From the NCBI RefSeq assembly GCF_004118285.1, contig NZ_SDHY01000002.1, forward strand, positions 124,001-188,000: a stretch of DNA of 64,000 bases, in the 5' to 3' direction. Positions 27,545-37,087 of this stretch are shown here, one piece after another (positions within the stretch are counted from its first letter, which is position 1; each line of letters starts with the position of its first letter). This DNA comes from Aquirufa rosea. GTDB lineage: Bacteria > Bacteroidota > Bacteroidia > Cytophagales > Spirosomataceae. The notes under the pieces are model-generated. The model did no database searches. It was not told the DNA's origin and was given only the letters and a program-made list of their open reading frames with translations. A program made the translations under genes and the position numbers.

Positions 27545-28441
27545 CTATTGGATAGGTACTTCTATTTCAAAACATAAAGGAGAATTCGCAGGAATAGAAC
27601 CTTGATTATTCGCACCATATCCAAGCTTGGAAGGAATAATAATGATGGCCTTCTCTCCCGTTTTCAATTTCATAATTCCCTCATCAAATCCTGGAATTAA
27701 TTGACCAGCTCCCACTAATAAAGAGGCTCCCGTCCGGGAATCAAAGATGGGATCATATATTACTTTCCCTGCTGCATCTAACTTCAAGGAACTAAACCCT
27801 AATCTTCCTGTATAGTTGACTAAATAGGATTTTGCAGGAACTAAAGCTGTCCCGGTTGGATTAGAAATAGTTTTCTGAAATATCAAACCTGTACTGGTCA
27901 CCTCGGGATTATTGACATTATAGGTTTTTTTCATCTCCTCAATTACCTGATTTTCAGATTGAATAGAAATCAATTCAATATCAATTTTAATCACTGCATA
28001 GGCAGGAATTAACCCATTACCATAGGAACTACCACCAAAAGCCAAACCTGAAGGTAAAATAAATACACCCTTATCCCCTTCCTTCATGTAACGAAGTGGC
28101 AATGTGAAAATACTTTCAAAACTACCTGTCACGTAACCGCGAGGCTGATTTAAGATTCGGGAAGTAGAATCTACCTTTGAACCGTTCAGCAAGGTCATGA
28201 CATAATGAAACTTCACTAAGTCGGTATAATTGGCTTGCTTCCCCGACGTTCCTTGGGATAATATGGAATAGTACATTCCCTCTGGGGACTTTTGTACATT
28301 TAATTTATTATCTGCAATGTACTTTTGAATATCCTTCTCGTTGTTTTCTACTTGTTGATCAATCGCATTGAAATTACAGCTAGAAAATGTTAGGAGGGAG
28401 ATAATAATGAAAAAACCAAGGCTAAGGGTACTTTTATACAT
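27545..28441 (-). CDS. FKBP-type peptidyl-prolyl isomerase lipoprotein (third of three)
   Basis: A ~298-residue lipoprotein with lipobox LTFSSC. It has two FKBP-like domains: a diverged N-terminal one (residues ~50-145) and a C-terminal one (~165-298) with VNYTGRLG, LIPGFDEGIMKLKTGEKA and SKLGYGANNQGSIPANSPL. The start is either the GTG at 28447, overlapping the previous stop by one base, or the ATG at 28441; I prefer the ATG. It probably acts in the periplasm on outer-membrane or surface proteins. Related FKBP lipoproteins include GldI of gliding bacteria. Confidence 0.88.
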   Translation of the reverse strand: MYKSTLSLGFFIIISLLTFSSCNFNAIDQQVENNEKDIQKYIADNKLNVQKSPEGMYYSILSQGTSGKQANYTDLVKFHYVMTLLNGSKVDSTSRILNQPRGYVTGSFESIFTLPLRYMKEGDKGVFILPSGLAFGGSSYGNGLIPAYAVIKIDIELISIQSENQVIEEMKKTYNVNNPEVTSTGLIFQKTISNPTGTALVPAKSYLVNYTGRLGFSSLKLDAAGKVIYDPIFDSRTGASLLVGAGQLIPGFDEGIMKLKTGEKAIIIIPSKLGYGANNQGSIPANSPLCFEIEVPIQ

Positions 28442-28446
28442 ATTCA

Positions 28447-29316
28447 CTACTCGTTAATTTTGGCTAAATAGACTTCAAACACCAAGGGGGTATACCCAGG
28501 AATAGATCCAGAACCCGCCTGTCCGTAACCCAAGGAAGAAGGAAATACTAATACGGCCTTTTCACCCAAACGCATTTTCTCTATTCCTTTCTGAAAACCC
28601 TTGACGGTTTGTGAACCTCCGATGGTCACAGATAAGCTATCCGTTTTCAACATATTTCCGTCGAAAGCAAAACCATTTAAATAACGGCCTGTATATTTCA
28701 CTTTAACCACCTTTCCTGTGGCAGGCAAATCACCAGTACCCTTAACCAATTGGATGAAACGAAGTCCATCTTCTGTAGTCTCAGTAACCTGGTATTTTTT
28801 AGCTGCAATAAATTCTTTGATATTATCCTCTTGAGAACGCACTTTGTAAGATTTAATACTCACTTTCATAGGCGTGTAAGCAGGTAAACCCGGAAATTCC
28901 TGAGCTGTACCGGGCAATGCCAGTACCGCCTGCTCTCCTTCTCTTAGGTAGGCCATTAATTGACTAAATACCGGATTGGTAAAACCATATCGGTAGGTAA
29001 AAGGACTATTCGCTTTACGATCCGTACTATCTAAAATTTGGCCTGTAATTAGATTTGCAAATTCATAATGCACAGAAAGCGTATCACCCTTGGTAGCCAA
29101 TTCCCCGGAGGGATTGCTCTTGGTAACAAAAAAATAAGCTCCATTTTCCATAGCAGTAGGACTTTGTCCTTGCTTAGAAAAATAAGCAGCTATTTGCGCT
29201 TGATTCTCCTTGGCTCGAATTTCATCGACCAATTCTACATTGCTTAAACAAGCACCCAAACCCAATGCCAAAACAAAAAAAGCACTTATTCTAACCAACA
29301 TTCGATTCACCTTCAT
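28447..29316 (-). CDS. FKBP-type peptidyl-prolyl isomerase lipoprotein (second of three)
   Basis: A 289-residue lipoprotein with lipobox ALGLGAC. It again has two FKBP-like halves; the C-terminal one shows VKYTGRYLNGFAFDGN, VKGFQKGIEKMRLGEKA and SSLGYGQAGSGSIPGYTPL. The N-terminal half has lost most of the usual motif (only the AVLALPG strand remains clear). It is adjacent to the third gene with a one-base stop/start contact. Confidence 0.88.
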   Translation of the reverse strand: MKVNRMLVRISAFFVLALGLGACLSNVELVDEIRAKENQAQIAAYFSKQGQSPTAMENGAYFFVTKSNPSGELATKGDTLSVHYEFANLITGQILDSTDRKANSPFTYRYGFTNPVFSQLMAYLREGEQAVLALPGTAQEFPGLPAYTPMKVSIKSYKVRSQEDNIKEFIAAKKYQVTETTEDGLRFIQLVKGTGDLPATGKVVKVKYTGRYLNGFAFDGNMLKTDSLSVTIGGSQTVKGFQKGIEKMRLGEKAVLVFPSSLGYGQAGSGSIPGYTPLVFEVYLAKINE

Positions 29317-29414
29317 GTATTTAAATTCACTACTTCATACCAACAAATCCCCTCCTAAACGAATAAAAGGGGAGTAAAGTATGAAAACAAGTAGGGGATT
29401 TGCATCCCCTTGTA

Positions 29415-30278
29415 TTATTTTTTACTTAATAATTCTACTTCAAATACCAATACCGTATTAGCAGGTATTGGACCACGCTCTTGATCACCATAACCTAGAG
29501 CAGATGGAATTACAAATACACCTTTTCCTCCTTGCTTCAATAAGGTTAACGCCTCATTAAAACCTGGAATCATTTGACCTAATGGCATTTCTGCACTACT
29601 TCCCTTGTCGAACTCCTTACCATCCACAAATGTACCCCGGTAGTTTACTACCCAGGTTTCTCCCATTTTTGGAGCAGCACCAGAACCAGGTTTAACAATT
29701 GAATACAATAAGCCTGAGGCCGTTTTTTGGAAAGACTTACCTGATTTAGCAACATAATCCGCCAACACTTTAGGCTCTTGTGCCAATTTACCCGCCGCGG
29801 CTTGCTTGTTTGCTGCTGCTTCTTTTTCCATTTCTTTTTCAAACTCAGCACGAGACTGAACCTTCAACACTTTAACTGTATATTTCAAGTCAGTGCCTGG
29901 TTTCAAGAACGGAGGAAGTGGAGCCTGAATATTCTTGGTTAAGCTATCAATGGGCACCAAAATAGTAGCACTATCACCTAAAGCCAACAAACGTAAACCA
30001 TTCTCAAAAGTACCTTTAAATGAACCAGGGGCATTATTAGGGGCCTGAATCATTCCTTTACCTGGTTTTCCTTCTTTATATGTATCCTGTAATACAGAAT
30101 CAGTTGAATTTTTGATTACAAGTCCAAATGTAATGATGTCGCCATCTTTTAATTTTTTGGCTTTGTCATCATGACTGTGAAATTGAATTTTTACGCCATC
30201 GATTACCTCGACTTTGTTTTGATTACATGCAGACAAAAATACGACTGCAGATAAAAGACCAATGAGTTGTTTACGCAT
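29415..30278 (-). CDS. FKBP-type peptidyl-prolyl isomerase lipoprotein (first of three)
   Basis: A 287-residue lipoprotein with lipobox VFLSAC. The N-terminal half is a diverged FKBP domain, a Lys/Ala-rich linker lies near residues 145-170, and the C-terminal domain has VVNYRGTFVDGKEFDKG, MIPGFNEALTLLKQGGKG and SALGYGDQERGPIPANTVL. The tryptophan usual after the IPG of the FKBP pocket is Phe here. It is first in the tandem; 98 bases with small hairpins separate it from the second. Confidence 0.88.
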   Translation of the reverse strand: MRKQLIGLLSAVVFLSACNQNKVEVIDGVKIQFHSHDDKAKKLKDGDIITFGLVIKNSTDSVLQDTYKEGKPGKGMIQAPNNAPGSFKGTFENGLRLLALGDSATILVPIDSLTKNIQAPLPPFLKPGTDLKYTVKVLKVQSRAEFEKEMEKEAAANKQAAAGKLAQEPKVLADYVAKSGKSFQKTASGLLYSIVKPGSGAAPKMGETWVVNYRGTFVDGKEFDKGSSAEMPLGQMIPGFNEALTLLKQGGKGVFVIPSALGYGDQERGPIPANTVLVFEVELLSKK

Positions 30279-30329
30279 GATTGATTTGTTGAGACCGAAG
30301 TCTGTTAAGGGTTGTTTTAGGTTAATTCT

Positions 30330-31358
30330 TTATAAATTTTTTACTCGATTTATTTCGGAAAGGTACAAAGGTAACACTTCTTGCAATTTTTCCTTCGCTC
30401 CATCCAAAGAGCTTGGAGAAAATCGACCACCGGAGGCATTTTTATGTCCTCCTCCCTCAAAATATTGAGAAGCGAACTCGTTGACCGCGAAAGGTTCAAT
30501 GGAACGAAATGACAACTTGATTCCATCCGGACGCTGTATTAACAATATTGACCAGATGGAACCTGCAATTTGCAAACCATAATTGACGATGCCTTCAGTG
30601 TCACCTGCTTGGGAGTTAAATTGTTTTTGATCCTCTTCAGTAATCCACATTAAGGTCAAATGGTATTCTGGAAGATATTCCATTCGATTTGCCAAAACGT
30701 GACCCAGAAAACGCAAACGATCAATATGTGCTGAATCAAATATACGGCGGTGAATGGCATTGGTATTGACTCCTTTCTGAATCAAACGAGCCACCACCTC
30801 ATGAACATGAGCCGTGGTATTGGGATGTCTAAATGAACCTGTATCTGTCATGATGCCTGAATATAAACATGCACCCATCTCCAAATTAATTTTTTCATCA
30901 TCCCCCCACTCCTGAATTAGATCGTATATTAATTCACAAGTAGATGCGGCAGTTGTTCGATGGTAATAATAGTCCGCAAAATCTTCTGGATTCAAATGAT
31001 GGTCAATGACCACCTTTTTCCCGGGCGCAATTGTGACCCTATGACTTAATCCATGCAATCGCTGTAAACCGGAAAAGTCCAAGCAAAAGACAAATTCAGC
31101 GTCTTGTAACAGGCTTTCAATGGCTATTTTATGTACGGTATCTTCAAAATTGAGAATCTGATCCGCTCCGTCCATCCATTGCAAATTAGCAGCTACAGCT
31201 GAAGGAACAACTACCCGAACCTCTAAACCTAGCTGTAGTAAATAATTTTGCCAAGCTAAAGAAGAACCAATGGCATCGGAATCAGGATTGAAGTGAGTCG
31301 TAATGACTACCTTGGTACCGGGACGTAATTGCGCTCGAAGCGCCGAAATGGAGGACAT
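30330..31358 (-). CDS. nrnA: DHH-family phosphoesterase (NrnA-like)
   Basis: A 342-residue oligoribonuclease / pAp-phosphatase-type enzyme. The first metal motif is HFNPDSDAIGSSLA (the usual second residue pair PDGD reads PDSD), then the aspartate in FCLDFSG, the DHH motif VVIDHHLNPEDF, and the C-terminal DHHA1 signature GGGHKNASGG. It degrades short RNA and recycles 3'-phosphoadenosine 5'-phosphate; the exact activity is not proven. It is divergent from ndk. Confidence 0.88.
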   Translation of the reverse strand: MSSISALRAQLRPGTKVVITTHFNPDSDAIGSSLAWQNYLLQLGLEVRVVVPSAVAANLQWMDGADQILNFEDTVHKIAIESLLQDAEFVFCLDFSGLQRLHGLSHRVTIAPGKKVVIDHHLNPEDFADYYYHRTTAASTCELIYDLIQEWGDDEKINLEMGACLYSGIMTDTGSFRHPNTTAHVHEVVARLIQKGVNTNAIHRRIFDSAHIDRLRFLGHVLANRMEYLPEYHLTLMWITEEDQKQFNSQAGDTEGIVNYGLQIAGSIWSILLIQRPDGIKLSFRSIEPFAVNEFASQYFEGGGHKNASGGRFSPSSLDGAKEKLQEVLPLYLSEINRVKNL

Positions 31359-31383
31359 AAAATAGATAATGCGCCATAATAAA

Positions 31384-31415
31384 TTTGGGCGTTCGCAAAG
31401 TTAAAGATAAATTTG
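31384..31415 (+). promoter_or_regulatory. Promoter of ndk
   Basis: TTTG (31384-31387), 20 bases, TAAATTTG (31408-31415): an exact Bacteroidota-type promoter. The box covers the TTG at 31413, so translation must start at the ATG at 31431, 16 bases after the box. Confidence 0.7.
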
Positions 31416-31430
31416 AATAAAAATTTTAGC

Positions 31431-31850
31431 ATGCCTACAAATCGCACATTTACCATGATTAAGCCTGATGCTGTGGCAGATGGATTCTCTGGTCCCATCA
31501 TTCAGCAAATTGAAGCCGCTGGTTTCAAGATCATTGCTATAAAAAAAGTTCACTTGAGTAAAGAAGAAGCTGGCAAGTTCTATGCCATCCATGCGGAGCG
31601 TCCTTTTTACCAAAGTTTGTGTGATTATATGAGCTCCGGAGCCATCATTCCTATGGTATTGGAGAAAGATAATGCAGTGGAAGATTTCCGTAAGCTGATT
31701 GGTTCTACCAACCCAGAACAAGCTGCAGAAGGAACCATTCGTAAGCAATTCGCTCGCTCGCTGGAATCCAATGCCATTCATGGCTCTGATTCAGATGAAA
31801 ATGCCGCCATTGAAGCTGCTTTCTTCTTTTCAGAAAAGGAATTGGCCTAG
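31431..31850 (+). CDS. ndk: Nucleoside diphosphate kinase
   Basis: A 139-residue enzyme that equilibrates NTP pools through a phosphohistidine. It shows TMIKPDAVADG at the N-terminus, the phosphate-binding RPFYQSL and the catalytic histidine in NAIHGSDSDENA. The length equals the family standard when the ATG at 31431 is used. Its stop is one base from the stop of the convergent GT39 gene, with no terminator between them. Confidence 0.97.
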   Translation: MPTNRTFTMIKPDAVADGFSGPIIQQIEAAGFKIIAIKKVHLSKEEAGKFYAIHAERPFYQSLCDYMSSGAIIPMVLEKDNAVEDFRKLIGSTNPEQAAEGTIRKQFARSLESNAIHGSDSDENAAIEAAFFFSEKELA

Positions 31851-31851
31851 T

Positions 31852-33510
31852 CTACTTGTGCTTAAAGAATAAAAAACCGTTTTCCTCTTTCATGAATGTG
31901 ATGTGAGGATGGTACCTCATGGCATCATCTACATCATTTTTCATGATGAAAAAGGTGGGTCTATCCACGGTCTTCTTCTTCAATAAAGTCTCCCCATCTG
32001 GGGATTTACTTGGCTTTTGAAAATATAACAAATGGGCAAACGACTTAAAACCCACCGTCTCTATATACACTTTTTGCCCCACTTTAGATTCATAGAAATC
32101 AATCACCGTAGCCTGAGTATAACCTTCTATTTTAGGTACTACCACCGCCATGTATAACATGATGAAGACAATGCCTGTTCCCATCAATCCATAAATTCGC
32201 TTAGGGGTCAAAGCTCCTTTGGCTAGCATCCAATACACTATGGCTACGGCAAATCCTATTCCTATAAACACTTCATAACCAGACCAATACACAGGGACCT
32301 GTAAATTACCCTGAACAAATTTATCCTTAATTAAGGGGATAAACATGTCGGTATGGGAGCCAATATAAGGAACTAAGGAGAGAACAAACGATAAAATAAA
32401 CCCGACTATCAATAGACCCACGCTATATACTCTTTTCCAAGTGCTTAGCCCCAAATCCCAATCGTACAAAACCCGGGCGGAAAAAAAGCTGATAGGAATC
32501 CAGCACAAAGAGGAATAATGGACAATCTTAGTTTTCACCAAGCTAAATAAAATGAGAACTACCCAGAATAAAATTCGGAACCAAACACTTAAATCTTTCT
32601 CTTCTAGCGTAGCCAAATTGAGCTCGGATTTGCGGGAAATCAGGGGACTAATGGCCCAAATGGAGACAGGAAAACAACCAAATAATAAGACCAAGGCATG
32701 GTAATAAAATGGTTGTCCATGCCCTGCATCACCAGTGGTCAACAAGCGAACTTGATAGGCAAAAAAATCAGCTATAATACCCGTACCAAACTTCCAGGCA
32801 ATGATGCCATACCAGGAAACAAAAAACACGATAGCAATAATACTGACATAAGCTAAGGCCCTGAACCATGCCTGCCAACGAAGCCACTCTTGTCGGTTCA
32901 AAAGCACATACACTAGGGCAGTAAGGCCCCAAATCAATAAGGCCACAGGTCCTTTGGTTAACAATGCCAGGCCTATTAAAACAGCTGAAATTAGTAATTC
33001 TTTGCTGGCGAAGTTTTTCCAGAACGACTGAATTGAGTAATAGACCCCCAGGAAGATCAATAAATTAAATAATGGATCTATGATACCCGAACTAGCATAC
33101 ACATGAGGTGTAATCGCAGCCAAATAAGAAAAAGCCCAAAGGTGACCCATTTTAGGAGAAAAATGCTTGGCACCAATCTGGTAGAGGGTCAATAGTGTAC
33201 TAATTCCTATCAAGGCATTGGGAAAGCGAGCAGCAAATTCCATACTCACCCAGGCATTTTCCGTAAAAATACCGAAGAATAGAAAACTCAGAGCCTGAAA
33301 CCAAATGAATAAGGGAGGCTTTTCCCAAAAAGGCTTGAAGTTAATTTGCACGCTTAAATAATCTCCAGATTGAATCATTTCCCTGGCAGACTCAGCAAAA
33401 TTTATTTCATCCCAATCAAACAAATGACTTGCGCCTAGGAAAGGAACATACACCAGGGCACCCAGAATAAACCAAAAAAGATAGGGCTTACGCAGAAGGA
33501 AGGACATCAT
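31852..33510 (-). CDS. GT39-family membrane glycosyltransferase (ArnT/PMT-like)
   Basis: A 552-residue polytopic protein with about eleven hydrophobic helices. The first periplasmic loop has the acidic pair in LFDWDEINFAESAREM, which in ArnT and PMT enzymes holds the catalytic aspartate, and FWEKPPLFIWFQALSF follows. It would transfer a sugar from a polyprenyl-phosphate donor to lipid A, another lipid or a protein. It overlaps the upstream PAP2 gene by 23 bases, so the pair is one operon. Confidence 0.87.
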   Translation of the reverse strand: MMSFLLRKPYLFWFILGALVYVPFLGASHLFDWDEINFAESAREMIQSGDYLSVQINFKPFWEKPPLFIWFQALSFLFFGIFTENAWVSMEFAARFPNALIGISTLLTLYQIGAKHFSPKMGHLWAFSYLAAITPHVYASSGIIDPLFNLLIFLGVYYSIQSFWKNFASKELLISAVLIGLALLTKGPVALLIWGLTALVYVLLNRQEWLRWQAWFRALAYVSIIAIVFFVSWYGIIAWKFGTGIIADFFAYQVRLLTTGDAGHGQPFYYHALVLLFGCFPVSIWAISPLISRKSELNLATLEEKDLSVWFRILFWVVLILFSLVKTKIVHYSSLCWIPISFFSARVLYDWDLGLSTWKRVYSVGLLIVGFILSFVLSLVPYIGSHTDMFIPLIKDKFVQGNLQVPVYWSGYEVFIGIGFAVAIVYWMLAKGALTPKRIYGLMGTGIVFIMLYMAVVVPKIEGYTQATVIDFYESKVGQKVYIETVGFKSFAHLLYFQKPSKSPDGETLLKKKTVDRPTFFIMKNDVDDAMRYHPHITFMKEENGFLFFKHK

Positions 33511-34123
33511 CAGTTGTTTTTTTAACTACAAATAAACAATAGAATAACATAGAACTTAGTAGGCCAATGAAGGCCCCCACCGCAGTATCAATAGGGAAAT
33601 GCTGAAACAAATATACCCGAGAAAGGGCAACGCCAGAGGCCAGAAGGCCCATTAAGACAGCTCCGATAGGTTTGTTGAGAAATAAAGCCATCCAAAAAAA
33701 CATAAACCAAGCCGCAGCCGTATGCCCCGATGGCATGCTATTGAATTCATTGATAAATACCCCGGGTACAGTATACCAATCATAGGCCTCATTACGGAAA
33801 TAAGCATACGGTCTCAAACATCCCGCAAATATGGAGTGCTTTAAGCCCTGTGTGATCAGCGTAGAAAGTAAATAAGAGGCTAAATAAGGTAAGACCCATT
33901 TCTTTCTTTTAAAAAAAAGGAATAGGGCAAAAACTAAGGCCAATATCACCTCTCCCAAACTGGTCAATGCTCGGAATACAACATCAAATATAGGTTGATG
34001 GGCCTCATTGATCCATCGGACTTGATCGAAACGAGAAAAAGCTAGGGAATATGTCCAAGCCAGTACTTCAAAGATCAACCACGTGTAGGCAAATGCTCGT
34101 AAGGAGGCGGGTATTCGATTCAT
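33488..34123 (-). CDS. PAP2-family membrane phosphatase
   Basis: A 211-residue membrane protein with about six helices. All three acid-phosphatase motifs are present: KHSIFAGCLRP (C1), SMPSGHTAAA (C2) and SRVYLFQHFPIDTAVG (C3, with the nucleophilic His). Likely substrates are undecaprenyl diphosphate or lipid A phosphates. Coupling to the GT39 gene supports a role in recycling or removing a lipid-linked phosphate for envelope glycosylation; this is inference. Confidence 0.9.
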   Translation of the reverse strand: MNRIPASLRAFAYTWLIFEVLAWTYSLAFSRFDQVRWINEAHQPIFDVVFRALTSLGEVILALVFALFLFFKRKKWVLPYLASYLLSTLITQGLKHSIFAGCLRPYAYFRNEAYDWYTVPGVFINEFNSMPSGHTAAAWFMFFWMALFLNKPIGAVLMGLLASGVALSRVYLFQHFPIDTAVGAFIGLLSSMLFYCLFVVKKTTDDVLPSA

Positions 34124-34168
34124 AGCTTCAAAGGTCGGAAGATTTTATCAAATACTTCAAGCTTAGCC

Positions 34169-34198
34169 TTGCTGTTTCCAAAAAAATGACTAATTTTG
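34169..34198 (+). promoter_or_regulatory. Promoter of the DUF177-rpmF-plsX-fabH cluster
   Basis: TTG (34169-34171), 19 bases, TAATTTTG (34191-34198). It ends 23 bases before the ATG at 34222 and lies inside a longer open frame that starts at 34186, which argues for the shorter protein. Confidence 0.65.
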
Positions 34199-34221
34199 CA
34201 ATCCTTTTTACCCAAGAGACA

Positions 34222-34764
34222 ATGAAAGTATTGGATGTCTACCAGATACCTATCATTTCCCTAGAAGACAAATCGTATCGATATAGCTTTGAGGGCGGAG
34301 ATGAGTTTTTTGAGGCTTTTGAGCAGGAATGGGTACAAAAAGGCAAGTTTGAGGCAGAAGTTGAATTACAAAAATCTGCCACCATGATTCAGGTTTTGAT
34401 GAAGATCAAAGGCCATTTAAATTTAATTTGCGATCGATCCAATGAGGAATTTGAATTTCCTTTGGATGTTCAAGAAAAGTTGATTTATAAATATGGGGAT
34501 CATAATGAGGACTTGGGCGACAATCTGTTTATGATTGACAGAAAAGAGCCAAAACTGGATTTATCGCAGGATTTATTTGATTTCATAGCTCTACAAGTAC
34601 CTATGAAAAAATTACATCCTAGGTTTGTAAAAGCAAACGACGATTCCACCGCAGATGAATTTTTATATACCACTGCCAAGGAGTCAGAAATCCAAGAAAC
34701 TCAGGAGCAAGAAATAGATCCACGTTGGGCAGCATTAAAGAAATTAAGTGATAATAATATTTAG
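34222..34764 (+). CDS. DUF177 (YceD-like) protein
   Basis: A ~180-residue member of the YceD/DUF177 family, which sits before rpmF in most bacteria and acts in 23S rRNA/large-subunit assembly in the species studied. The family usually carries cysteine pairs; here only one Cys is visible (LICDRS) and the family segment reads FEFPLDVQEKLIYKYGDHNED. The ATG at 34222 (MKVLDVYQIP) is chosen because of the promoter box just upstream. rpmF follows by 22 bases. Confidence 0.85.
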   Translation: MKVLDVYQIPIISLEDKSYRYSFEGGDEFFEAFEQEWVQKGKFEAEVELQKSATMIQVLMKIKGHLNLICDRSNEEFEFPLDVQEKLIYKYGDHNEDLGDNLFMIDRKEPKLDLSQDLFDFIALQVPMKKLHPRFVKANDDSTADEFLYTTAKESEIQETQEQEIDPRWAALKKLSDNNI

Positions 34765-34786
34765 AAATTAATTCAATTTACATACA

Positions 34787-34975
34787 ATGGCACATCCTAA
34801 AAGAAAGATTTCCACCACACGCCGTGACAAAAGACGTTCTCACGATTTTAGCACTCCAAGACAATTAGCTGTGGATAGCCAAACAGGAGAAACTCATTTA
34901 TTCCACCGTGCACACGTGCATGAGGGTAACTTATACTACAAAGGAAAAATGATTGTTGAGGGTTATTCTTCATAG
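34787..34975 (+). CDS. rpmF: 50S ribosomal protein L32
   Basis: A 62-residue protein starting [18 protein letters not shown], typical of bL32. There are no zinc-binding cysteine pairs, so this is the C-minus form. It lies between DUF177 and plsX, the common arrangement. Confidence 0.96.
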   Translation: MAHPKRKISTTRRDKRRSHDFSTPRQLAVDSQTGETHLFHRAHVHEGNLYYKGKMIVEGYSS

Positions 34976-35064
34976 TCTAATCCCTTTGTGTGAGGAAAAG
35001 AACTTATTTTTGCTTTTAGCGAAAATATCCCGTTAAAATGCTATTTTTTGACTAAATTTAATAC

Positions 35065-35072
35065 TATTTTTG
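35065..35072 (+). promoter_or_regulatory. Possible internal promoter before plsX
   Basis: TATTTTTG matches TAnnTTTG 31 bases before the plsX ATG. A TTTG is 14 bases upstream, closer than the usual spacing. Confidence 0.4.
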
Positions 35073-35102
35073 CCCCAAGCTTTAGTAATTAAACATAATT
35101 AG

Positions 35103-36047
35103 ATGAAGATAGCTGTCGACGTGATGGGCGGAGATTTTGCTCCGAAAGCAGTGGTAGAGGGTATACTTTTAGCGCTTCCCAGTCTTTCCAACAACGAAAC
35201 TATTCTAGCGGTAGGTCCCAAAGATACCATCCAAGCCATCTTGGATGAGTATCAATACGTAGGAACACAAATTAAAATTGTTCACGCCGATCAAGTGATT
35301 GAAATGGGTGAGCATCCTACCAGAGCATTATCCCAAAAACCCAATTCTTCCATAGGAATTGGGTTTGGTCTTTTAAAGGAGGCTAAAGCGGATGTATTTG
35401 CTTCAGCAGGTAATACAGGAGCCATGATGGTGGGTTCCCTATTTTCTGTTAAAACCATTGAGGGTATTCAAAGACCCGCCATTGCAGGCTTTGTCCCTCA
35501 AACCAATGGAAAATATGCGGTGATGTTGGACATTGGGGCAAATGCCGATTGCAAACCGGAAATGTTAGAACAATTTGCCCTGTTAGGTTCTGTCTATTTC
35601 GAGGCAACAACGGGTCAATCATCTCCACGCGTTGGATTAATCAACATCGGAGAAGAAGAACAGAAAGGTTCTATCTTAGCTCAAGCCACCCACGCTTTAT
35701 TGAAAGCCAATCCCAAAATCAATTTTATCGGAAATATTGAAGGAAAAGATTTCTTCAAAGGTAAAGCCGATGTGATTGTCACGGATGGTTTTACAGGTAA
35801 TATCATGTTAAAAATGGGAGAATCCATCTATAACATTATGAAAGACCAAGGAATGAGCAATGAGTTTATTGAAAATACGAATTATGAAAAATACGGAGGT
35901 AGTCCAATCATTGGCATCAATGGTAATGTGATTATTGCCCACGGTGCATCAAGCCCGGTGGCCATTAAAAATATGATTGGATTATGTAAATCCGTGGTAG
36001 AATCGAAGGTCTGCGAAAAAATCAAGGGCATCATCGAGAATAAATAA
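35103..36047 (+). CDS. plsX: Phosphate acyltransferase PlsX
   Basis: A 314-residue enzyme that makes acyl-phosphate from acyl-ACP for phospholipid synthesis. The start KIAVDVMGGDFAPKAVVEG and the segments SAGNTGAMMVGS and VIVTDGFTGNIMLK are diagnostic. It works with PlsY (23562) and lies 24 bases before fabH. Confidence 0.97.
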   Translation: MKIAVDVMGGDFAPKAVVEGILLALPSLSNNETILAVGPKDTIQAILDEYQYVGTQIKIVHADQVIEMGEHPTRALSQKPNSSIGIGFGLLKEAKADVFASAGNTGAMMVGSLFSVKTIEGIQRPAIAGFVPQTNGKYAVMLDIGANADCKPEMLEQFALLGSVYFEATTGQSSPRVGLINIGEEEQKGSILAQATHALLKANPKINFIGNIEGKDFFKGKADVIVTDGFTGNIMLKMGESIYNIMKDQGMSNEFIENTNYEKYGGSPIIGINGNVIIAHGASSPVAIKNMIGLCKSVVESKVCEKIKGIIENK

Positions 36048-36070
36048 AACAAGATTTAGGTTAAAGAAAC

Positions 36071-37072
36071 ATGACCCATAAAATAAACGCAGCCATTACG
36101 GGAGTAGCAGGATACGTTCCAGACTATGTGCTGACCAACGAAGAATTAGAAAAGTTAGTTGATACGAACGACGAATGGATAACCACTCGAACAGGCATCA
36201 AAGAGCGTAGAATTTTAAAAGGAGAGGGTTTAGGTACCTCATACATGGGTGCTAAAGCCGTTACAGAACTCCTTAAAAAAACGAATACCCAACCTGATGA
36301 GGTTGATTTGGTCATCTGTGCCACCGTTACCCCAGATTATTTCTTCCCTTCTTGCTCCAATTTAATTTGTAAAGCAGTCGGAATTCGCGAAACGGCTTCT
36401 TTTGATTTAGCCGCCGCTTGTTCCGGTTTTTTGAATGCCCTAGGAACAGGAACCGCCTTCATTGAATCAGGACGTTATAAAAAAGTAATTGTGGTAGGTG
36501 CTGATAAAATGTCGGCTATCGTAGATTATTCTGACAGAACCACTTGCATTTTGTTTGGTGACGGTGCAGGAGCGGTCATGCTAGAGCCAACGGAAGATGG
36601 CATGGGGGTTCAAGACTTTATCTTAAAGTCGGATGGAGAAGGATGCGAAAGCTTGATGCAAAAAGGTGGCGGAAGTGCCTATCCTCCTACCCATGAGACT
36701 ATTGACCAAAAACTACATTATATTCGTCAAGAAGGTCAATCGGTATTCAAGTTTGCCGTTACTCGCATGGCAGATATCTCAGCAGAGATCATGGAGAGAA
36801 ATCAACTAAGAGGTGATGATATTGCCTTTTTAGTACCACACCAAGCTAACAAACGCATCATAGATGCCACAGCCAATCGAATGAATATTGGAGAAGATAA
36901 AGTGATGTTGAATATTCATCGCTATGGGAATACCACAGCCGCCACAATTCCGCTTTGCTTGTGGGACTATGAAAATCAATTAAAAAAAGGAGATAATTTA
37001 ATTTTAGCAGCATTCGGCGGAGGCTTTACCTGGGCATCTGCTTATGTGAAGTGGGCTTACCAACCGAAATAA
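36071..37072 (+). CDS. fabH: 3-oxoacyl-ACP synthase III
   Basis: A 333-residue condensing enzyme that starts fatty-acid synthesis from acyl-CoA and malonyl-ACP. The catalytic triad is Cys in [14 protein letters not shown], His in [12 protein letters not shown] and Asn in [12 protein letters not shown]. It lies between plsX and efp. Confidence 0.97.
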   Translation: MTHKINAAITGVAGYVPDYVLTNEELEKLVDTNDEWITTRTGIKERRILKGEGLGTSYMGAKAVTELLKKTNTQPDEVDLVICATVTPDYFFPSCSNLICKAVGIRETASFDLAAACSGFLNALGTGTAFIESGRYKKVIVVGADKMSAIVDYSDRTTCILFGDGAGAVMLEPTEDGMGVQDFILKSDGEGCESLMQKGGGSAYPPTHETIDQKLHYIRQEGQSVFKFAVTRMADISAEIMERNQLRGDDIAFLVPHQANKRIIDATANRMNIGEDKVMLNIHRYGNTTAATIPLCLWDYENQLKKGDNLILAAFGGGFTWASAYVKWAYQPK

Positions 37073-37087
37073 TTTTACATTACATAC

